Part shown: in pieces, positions 8,376-14,446 of the stretch
How positions within the stretch are numbered: the stretch's first letter is position 1
Layout: each line of letters begins with the position of its first letter
From: Zygnema cylindricum
Taxonomy: Eukaryota > Streptophyta > Zygnematophyceae > Zygnematales > Zygnemataceae
Length of the DNA: 14,446 nucleotides
Assembly: GCA_037447655.1 (NCBI GenBank)
Contig: JBBHKE010002506.1
Span: 110,603-125,048, forward strand
Reading direction: 5' to 3'
Made by a program: the position numbers and the translations under genes
The notes under the pieces: model-generated
Database searches by the model: none
Told to the model about the DNA's origin: nothing
The model's input: the letters and a program-made list of their open reading frames with translations, nothing else

Positions 8376-8462
8376 ACTTGTCTCAGTAAGATATATAGTC
8401 TTTTCGATCGATATTCAATATTTCAGATATCAAGATTATCGCAATATGAATTTACCCGATGC
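8376..8462 (-). mobile_element. CGATAT-rich element, partial copy
   Basis: Read on the - strand from 8462 it aligns to 4925 onward: CGGGTAAATTCATATTGCG, GATAATCTTGATAT, TGAATATCGATC and TACTGAGAC all have counterparts there. The terminal GTTGGGTA is eroded to CTCGGCA. It lies 37 bp from the tRNA gene end. Inverted relative to 4915-5301. Confidence 0.7.
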
Positions 8463-8498
8463 CGAGCATAATATTTTACAGTATACTTGGAATTATTC

Positions 8499-8570
8499 TG
8501 CGCCGGCCGGGAGTCGAACCCGGGTCTGATGCTTGGAAGGCATCTATCCTGACCGTTGGACTACCGGCGC
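8499..8570 (-). tRNA. tRNA-Gly (anticodon UCC)
   Basis: Read on -, the 72-nt sequence folds as a full cloverleaf: acceptor GCGCCGG with CCGGCGC plus discriminator A, D-stem GTCC with GGAT, anticodon stem GATGC with GCATC around loop CTTCCAA (anticodon TCC, reads GGA), and T-stem CCGGG with CCCGG around TTCGACT. The B box GGTTCGACTCC is canonical, the A box is TAGTCCAACGG, and there is no intron. All stems pair perfectly, so it looks intact and nuclear in type. No run of four or more T follows on the transcribed strand for about 140 nt, which is unusual for an RNA polymerase III gene. A CAA element lies about 15 nt upstream. Confidence 0.96.
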
Positions 8571-9059
8571 ACGGAAACTGTTAATTTTGTTACTTTATTT
8601 ATTATTAACAACCTTTACCGTTGAATTTCTAGAGCCTTTTACTTGGCCCAACATCATAAATTTGTTTTTTTTTAACATTTAAATAGAATTACGACGGTTA
8701 GTATTAACCACTTTATACTCTGTGAGTAAAAACAAAGCGTTATGCAGTACACAGCTGATTGCCGTACGAAGGGTCCACGCGGCACTTCATTTGTAACGCT
8801 ATGTGACGGACCGGTCCACAACCGCGGCAAAAAATAACCACCGTCAGATCCGACCTGTCCTTCATTTCCACTATTTTATACGAATTTGAACATTTTTGTA
8901 CATGCTGACGTATGCACTTGCGCCCAACCAAAATGATGTATGCGATTATCATTTCCCTTCGTACATAAGTTTTTTTTTCTTTAATTACAAACTTTTGTGT
9001 TGTGTACAGTACTGTAGCGGTCGCCTCTAACCGATATCCGATATGCACCTTCTTTTGAC
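8571..9059. other. Unassigned DNA upstream of the tRNA
   Basis: The longest open frame (8740-9048, - strand, 102 codons, Met start) shows no domain, signal peptide or motif I recognise. Its codon pattern is no better than the flanks, so I do not call it a gene. No TIR pair is seen. Confidence 0.4.
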
Positions 9060-9076
9060 TACACCGCTAATCGTTA

Positions 9077-9149
9077 TTAATGTTAATAACACTAATTTTG
9101 ACGCGGCTTTTTTCGGCCCAAAATCGTCAATTAGTGCTATTAACATTAA
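9077..9149. repeat. Hairpin near the left end of the 9060 element
   Basis: TTAATGTTAATAACACTAA..GACG (9077-9103) is inverted at 9125-9149 with one substitution and 2 bp missing, around a loop of about 21 bp (CGGCTTTTTTCGGCC-like). It may be a subterminal palindrome of the element or a third, much shortened family member. Confidence 0.7.
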
Positions 9150-9385
9150 AATATAATTAAGGCTAATATGGGAAGTATTTATTTAGTGTTAACCATTTTA
9201 TCTTACGTTCGTTGAAATTAGTGTGATGTACAAGAAGCTCGTTTACGTACATCGCGTCGTCGTGACATCTCAATTTTACAACATTAAGTGCGCTTCGCAT
9301 GTAAATTAAAATTCAGTAACAATTAGCCGCCGGAAAGAGCGGAGCATTACGAAATATAAAGCATAAAATAGCGTTAATTTTACTC

Positions 9386-9587
9386 TACACCGTGAATCGT
9401 TATTAGCCTTATGTATGATATATTGGCACCCCAAAATTTTGACATTGATACCTTAAATATAATAAACTACACTATTTAAGGACGTTGTCCATAATATGGC
9501 ACGTCTCTTGAAACTAAATTAGAATTAATGACACTAATTTTTTTTTACACTAATAAATTATATACGCTAATAACGATTCAAGGTGTA
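9386..9587. mobile_element. TA-ended TIR element, nested, 202 bp
   Basis: TACACCGTGAATCGTTATTAGC at 9386 matches its inverted partner ending at 9587 at 21 of 22 positions (one G/T change in the seventh base). Ends are again TA. Too short to code; inside the 9060-9850 element, and its termini are closest to that element's own, so one family inserted into itself. Confidence 0.82.
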
Positions 9588-9850
9588 ATTTACATCTTTC
9601 GTACGATTTCCAAGCCGCACAAGTATGTATTTCGGCGAAAGTTGTCAGGAAAGTACACCTGAACTTCAAATAGTATCGATGACAGCTCAACATACAACCT
9701 ACGAAGTCGACACACAAATTGGTGTTGAGTGCCCAAATTAACGTTAATGCTTTTCTTTTTTTTTTACACAAAATCACAAATTAGCGTTATTAACACTAGA
9801 TTAGCATTTACGCTAAAAAAAAATTAATACTAATAACGATTAGCAGTGTA

Positions 9851-10628
9851 ACCAATTTGTTTAAAATATCGGCTTGGTAATCATCTCTATGTTCACTCAC
9901 GAAACGAAATAAATTTTGTACACTATAATAAAACGAACTGGCGTCAAAATATCAATTGAAATTCAATGAAAAAAATGTGCGTCGTCACGCGGGACGAAAT
10001 CGAGCCACACTATCCACGAATCAACATTCTTACATTAACAACGAAATTTTGTTTCTTGCGTTTTGGTATTTCCGTACAAAACTTACAGTACAGTACTTCA
10101 GTTAAAAGAGGTTCGACGTTTCGTTTCAATTTGCGTCTATGTTCAATGTAACGCTTAGACGACTGAATTTCAATTTTGCGGCTAAGTTCATATCCAACGT
10201 GCTCTCACCGTGGAGCTCACGTAACGACAAAAAGTGACTGTATGCAACACTTTTATTTACATGTGGTTGCCGCAGTTTTGTCACCGAAAACGTCCGCCGG
10301 CCGCGTGAATTGCTAATTTTTTATGACGGTCGACGTTCGCAAGCGCGGCAAAAGTTTAAGTAGTTGAAACAATTTTTTGAAAGTCAGAGCTTTCGAACCG
10401 ATTGATCGTCAAATTTACATTCAACAATACTTTATTTGTACCAATGTGTACTTCAAACGTACAGTTTTTGACAAAATGACGTAAGTGACTGTGCGCAACC
10501 AAAACAGTCATTGCCATGATCAATTCCCATGTTTTTTTTCCGACTTAAAACATTTTTTCTCCGTACACACTTGTTGGATGATGGATCTGATGGTTGCGAT
10601 TCAAAGACAAGATTCCCATCTGATAATA
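9851..10628. other. Unassigned DNA, no gene supported
   Basis: Frames are short (61 codons at 9966-10151 is the longest on +). A direct repeat of about 16 bp, AGTGACTGTATGCAAC near 10233 and AGTGACTGTGCGCAAC near 10484, is the only internal structure I noticed. No TIR pair found. Confidence 0.45.
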
Positions 10629-11239
10629 TGTTGCATTCACACTAGAAATGTATGATGAATGAGACGAGGAAATGAATGATCCCGTACCATTCATTCCGCA
10701 AAAAAACAAAAACAGAGGTGCAAAACAGGTCGACCACTTGGCTGTCAACTTTTTTGGAGCGTAGTGACGGACAAAATATACGATTTGGAGCGTAGCGACG
10801 GACAAAACATACGGTCAAGTGCGTCAAAACCTAACAACTGTGGTAAGTCATCTTCTTTTCCGGAAAACCTTTTCGGAATGCAGAAATCCGACTTTGAAAA
10901 AACATGAAGTCGTATCCCGAATGAATGATCCGTACTGTAACGAAATTTTCTAAAATGCTAACCGATAAACAAATAGCCAATCAAAATCATCTAAAGTAGA
11001 ACATAAAAAAAATGTAAATTTAAAACTTCTTTGTAACTTTGACAAAACGTCCTCCCCCTTTCTTACCGATGGTTTGGTACAGGCGGATTTGAGTCATCGG
11101 CAACTAATCGTACGGCAAGATGAATCACACCGCGACGTTTTTGTTGACGTGAGGTGACGCCAAGGGAGATTCACGTCCCAAAAAAAAAACATTCATTTAC
11201 TCATCTCATTCATCATCCATTTCTAGTGTGAATGCAACA
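10629..11239. mobile_element. Element with about 50-bp TIRs
   Basis: TGTTGCATTCACACTAGAAATG starts at 10629 and recurs inverted, ending at 11239. The match continues through ATGATGAATGAGA.GAG.AAATGAATG, about 50 bp with 3 to 4 mismatches. Flanking 8-mers, if the element is taken from TTGCATTC, are ATAATATG and AATATATG, matching at 6 of 8, so a hAT-type duplication is possible but not secure. 611 bp, no transposase. Contains the 31-bp direct repeat at 10756. Confidence 0.78.
10756..10817. repeat. 31-bp direct repeat, two copies
   Basis: GGAGCGTAGTGACGGACAAA at 10756 recurs with one C/T change at 10787, a period of 31 bp, followed by ATATACG or CATACGG. It lies inside the long-TIR element. 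Confidence 0.85.
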
Positions 11240-13275
11240 ATATATGATGTATCATTGACAGAAATGTCCAAACCTGTCTTATATACAACCAAATGTCATT
11301 AACACGCTGGTTCACATGTGACATGGCGGACATGCTAGAGACAAATTACGGTACGGTTAGCATCATAACTGCACAAACGACAGTTTTTAGCTGCAAGGAT
11401 CTTATTTGGATAGGAAGAGTACATAATCGCAATGTAATGTATACTAAACGACAAAATAAAGAGGGAGCTTTCATATCCACACACCTGCTATCTCGGACCA
11501 CATCCACGTGTACGTTTTTGGATGTAACAAAACATACAGCTAAGTTCAATATTTTACGTTATTTTCTATATTTTATAGGCTGACGTCATCAATAAGGTTT
11601 TATTTTTAATGCAAATGCCAATGGGTTTGAACATAATTAATAATTATAACATTTTTTTTTCCAACCTTTTAAAAGAAAATGCTCACAGGGTATTCCACAG
11701 TACACTGCCAACTGTTGTTAGAGTGTCGCAACTATTTCTGGCCGGAAATCGTGAAATAGTGTGGACAACACCATTTAAGGGAATGGTGAAATAGTACTAT
11801 GTATTCTATTTCGCATTAACACTAATAAATTCTTAATGCTCATTGCGAGGGTTAGTGTACTAGTCAACTTATGTTGTACAACTTAATAGTGGGCGGATTT
11901 TTGTTATGATTTGGTAATTTGTTTTTCTTTCACTAATTCTCCGTGAATCTACAAAAATAAAAATAAAAAATGGTTAGAAAAGAAAGTAACCATATCATTT
12001 TCACATAAACATTGAAAGAGATGCAAATGTGAAGAAAAAGTAGGCAATATGAATGAACAACTCTAAAAATACGAAACAATACCAATAGTTACACTCATTT
12101 CCTATTAAAATTGTAAAAAAAAAACCATTTTCAAACAAAAACAATAGTAAAAACACATCTTATCACAGGTTCTAAATGTCTATTTATGTCATCAAATATA
12201 AAATTTGTCGATACAATGTTTTGTTCCCATTATTTGTGATGCATTTTTTGCATTTACCAATTAAGTTTATTCATCATCGTTAACGCCATTTTCTCAACAA
12301 CCAATTGAATGTTGCGACCTGAAAGATCTCAATGTTGTGTGAGTCTTCTCCAACCATTACATAGCTCCAGTTTCAAAACGAATATGTTCGTCGACAAAAG
12401 CATTGACATTTTTTTAAGGTACCCATACAATGGTTATGCATTAAAAGCTGAAGGTTTGACAGTATTGAATTTCACACAGATTGTCCGTCTTTTCTCACAT
12501 TCACTTTCAATGTTTGGATTGACTAAAAGCCACTTATTAATAAATGTTTGCACACAAGTGTTTTTAGGAAATTAGAGTTACCTTTAGCCTTCATTTTTTT
12601 GTATATGACATTGACAAGGCACTTGTCTCATCTCTTGATTCCTTTTCTTACATAATTTGTTTATGCTAATTCCCTATCAATAAAAAGGAATACGAAACAT
12701 AATATTTGAAACCTAAATCATAAATGTCTAATATTATTCTATTTTTCCACTAACAAAAAATGCGTAATATATAGAGAAGAATAAATTTGAGGGTGTGACA
12801 TCCGCATTGTCTAAGGACGCATCTTAAAATGTTTTGTTTGGTCGCGTGAGCCAACACCATGCACATATGATTATATTGTACATGCTCAATAAATGACACA
12901 AGGGCGAAAACGAATAGTTTGGGACACCCTATCACAATATTTTGAAACAATTTTTAATGTTACACAAGTCGTCAACCACTGTTTGGGTGGACAAAAAACT
13001 CTCAATCTTTTTTTAATTAACTGTAACATTTTGAGTGTATATAGTTTTTCACGTTATATGAAGATTTCGGTTTTCAAATTGAACATGGGAAAGCGTTATC
13101 ACAAGCCTTATGTAATCTTTACTGAAATTATTTGTTGTACATTTAAATGTATGAGTCAACGGTCCATGGATATTATATCAGACAACAGTTTGTAGTTTAT
13201 AGAAGTTTACGACTGTTTACGTATAAAAAATTGACCGTATAACCAAACATGGCACCCAATTTATCATAATGTACA
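11240..13275. other. About 2 kb AT-rich DNA, no gene supported
   Basis: Open frames up to 100 codons occur (11293-11583, 12309-12575 and 12893-13195, all +), none with a recognised domain. The last has a fragment, GRKRIVWDTLSQYFETI, that faintly recalls the helix-turn-helix part of Harbinger transposases; this is a weak resemblance. No TIR pair, tRNA or tandem array was seen. Confidence 0.45.
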
Positions 13276-13373
13276 TTTTCTTTGCCTAAAAGAGTTTTTT
13301 AGTGAAACCCTAAAAAACCCTAAAAAACCCTTTTCTTTGCCTAAAAAAACCCCTAAAAAACCCTAAAAAATCC
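13276..13373. repeat. Telomere-variant array (AAACCCTAAAA)
   Basis: CCCTAAAAAA units occur at 13308, 13318, 13352 and 13362, CCCTAAA with three extra A. The array includes a 55-bp direct duplication seen as TTTTCTTTGCCTAAAA at 13276 and 13331. Probably an interstitial telomere-like tract that then duplicated. Confidence 0.8.
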
Positions 13374-13627
13374 ATCTTCCAAGTTCTATAATATTTATGT
13401 CTCGGCCACCTCGATCACAACATAGAGCAACCTTATTAATATGTGAACTTTTATTACGCAACCGTTATTTACCTTTGTTTTTCATTTTGACTTCTACAAA
13501 CTTACATCGCTTGTCTTCACGTGCCGAACGCGTTTTTTTACAATATTTGTTGAAAATTGCGAAAACGTGTGGAAATGCTATATTTTGCCTTTCCGAATTA
13601 AACAGGTATTGCAAGGGTCTTTCGTGT
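13374..13627. other. Unassigned DNA with one open frame
   Basis: A + frame at 13397-13651 (84 codons) is Leu-rich and runs into the hAT-like element at 13636. No domain recognised, and I do not call it a gene. Confidence 0.4.
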
Positions 13628-13635
13628 GTTATTAG

Positions 13636-13941
13636 CATAGTTCAAAAGTAGGTGAAAGTAGGCCCATACAATATGCCTATTGTATGCAAAACATACAATA
13701 TGACCTTAAGATCCACATTGTATTCGGTCCTATTCGGACCAATTAAAACATTCGGACCAAAAATTAGACCAATTAAAACATTCGGACCAAAAAAATTTAT
13801 TTACGGCGTCAGATTCGGACGATCGGACGGTCGCTGATCAAAGTAGCGATCTAAGAAGATCACATGAAAAGCCCATAACACAACTTACGATAAAGGCGCC
13901 GACCAAAGGCCTACCATAAAAACGCCTACTTTTGAACTATG
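13636..13941. mobile_element. hAT-like MITE, 306 bp, with perfect 8-bp target duplication
   Basis: A perfect 17-bp TIR, CATAGTTCAAAAGTAGG, is at 13636-13652 and inverted at 13925-13941. The 8-mer GTTATTAG flanks it on both sides (13628-13635 and 13942-13949). An exact 8-bp duplication and a CA-starting TIR fit the hAT superfamily. The interior carries CATACAATATG in both orientations and a 30-bp direct repeat (GACCAATTAAAACATTCG at 13737 and 13767). No coding capacity; the intact duplication suggests a fairly recent insertion. Confidence 0.92.
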
Positions 13942-13949
13942 GTTATTAG

Positions 13950-14119
13950 CGTATACAGTATGAATTAACCGAAGAGAACGGTATAATTACTTTTTCGCAC
14001 TTTAAACAGTGGTAAAAATATCAGGAACAACAAGGTGAAATAGCAAAGAATACGAAGCATAAATATCTGCAAAAATACAATATTTGTACGATGTACCTGT
14101 AAATAATAGGCTAATAGAC
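13950..14119. other. Short unassigned spacer
   Basis: AT-rich, no frame or repeat I can support. Confidence 0.4.
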
Positions 14120-14122
14120 TAA

Positions 14123-14446
14123 GGGTGTGTCCCCATGTACTTGTAACTTAGCGAAATTACTTTGTATTTTAGCGCGGATCCGCCGGACCCGCTGTTCAAG
14201 TGTCCCTATGTCTGTAATGACGAAATCGTAACTTACACTTGTGACGATTGTATACGTCGACAATACCTGTGACGGTTGTCAACGTCTACAATCTGTGGTC
14301 GCACGTTATTTTTTGTACCTGCGTGTGACGTCGCATGTCTTACCGTGACATTGTAGACGTAGCGCCTTCCAGCCTGTGCAATTTCACGGTCGAAGAAGAT
14401 GCGCTTTGTCTTCGCGTCGCCTGTCCGCTCGACGTGAAATGGCATC
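14123..14446 (+). mobile_element. PIF/Harbinger-like MITE, copy 3, cut by the window end
   Basis: Starts GGGTGTGTCCCCATGT after TAA (14120-14122) and aligns without gaps to 6645-6968, with six substitutions in 324 bp (about 98% identity). The right half lies beyond the window; if unchanged, it should end about 456 bp further on with the inverse TIR and TAA. Same orientation as copy 1. Confidence 0.9.

Larger units (their letters stand above)
9060..9850. mobile_element. TA-ended TIR element with a nested family member
   Basis: TACACCGCTAATCGTTATTA at 9060-9079 and, inverted, TACACTGCTAATCGTTATTA ending at 9850 match at 19 of 20. Both ends finish in TA, consistent with a TA target duplication as in Tc1/mariner-type elements, though the CACCG terminus is not one I can place in a named plant family. 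It is 791 bp without a credible transposase and contains a second member at 9386-9587, so the original length was about 590 bp. Confidence 0.8.

Noticed and set aside
8740-9048. 102-codon frame on the - strand
   Set aside because: No recognisable domain and no splice or UTR signals; in AT-rich DNA a frame of this size is expected by chance.
11293-11583. 96-codon frame on +
   Set aside because: Overlaps another frame on -, no family resemblance, and starts in unassigned flanking DNA.

Overview
The window looks like nuclear DNA of a land plant. The evidence is the terminal exons of a CBL-interacting protein kinase (CIPK) gene with ordinary GT-AG introns, several telomere-like tracts built on the plant heptamer TTTAGGG/CCCTAAA, a nuclear-type tRNA-Gly gene, and many short terminal-inverted-repeat (TIR) transposons without coding capacity. 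I cannot name the species. Long homopolymer and trinucleotide tracts and dense MITE-like elements mean the window is mostly non-genic.

Layout. 1-1340: the last two coding exons of a CIPK gene on the + strand (109-183 and 851-976), an intron made largely of about 78-bp tandem repeats, and the 3' flank. 1339-2800: simple repeats, namely a 104-bp T tract, a 14-bp GTGAAGAAA-type array, an 18-bp telomere-like minisatellite, a (TTA)n array of about 40 units, and a GA-rich tract holding 25 consecutive G. 3000-4410: a CGAT-rich stretch, then two nested hAT-like elements, the inner one carrying a 63-bp tandem array. 4450-4900: plant telomere motifs, a GA-rich tract and unassigned DNA. 4915-8462: three copies of a CGATAT-rich element family, one TA-ended TIR element, and two PIF/Harbinger-like elements lying in opposite orientations. 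8499-8570: tRNA-Gly(UCC) on the - strand. 9060-9850: a TA-ended TIR element with a second member of its family inside. 10629-11239: an element with about 50-bp TIRs. 11240-13275: about 2 kb with no recognisable gene. 13276-13373: a telomere-variant array. 13636-13941: a small hAT-like element with a perfect 8-bp target duplication. 14123-14446: the start of a third PIF/Harbinger-like copy, about 98% identical to the one at 6645 and cut by the window end.

There is no multi-gene system here. The only supported genes are the CIPK tail (calcium/CBL signalling) and the tRNA. Most of the other sequence reflects transposition and tandem duplication. The most unusual observation is that the CIPK intron seems to have grown by tandem duplication of its own exon-intron border, with GT kept at the expected place in the first four decayed copies of that border.
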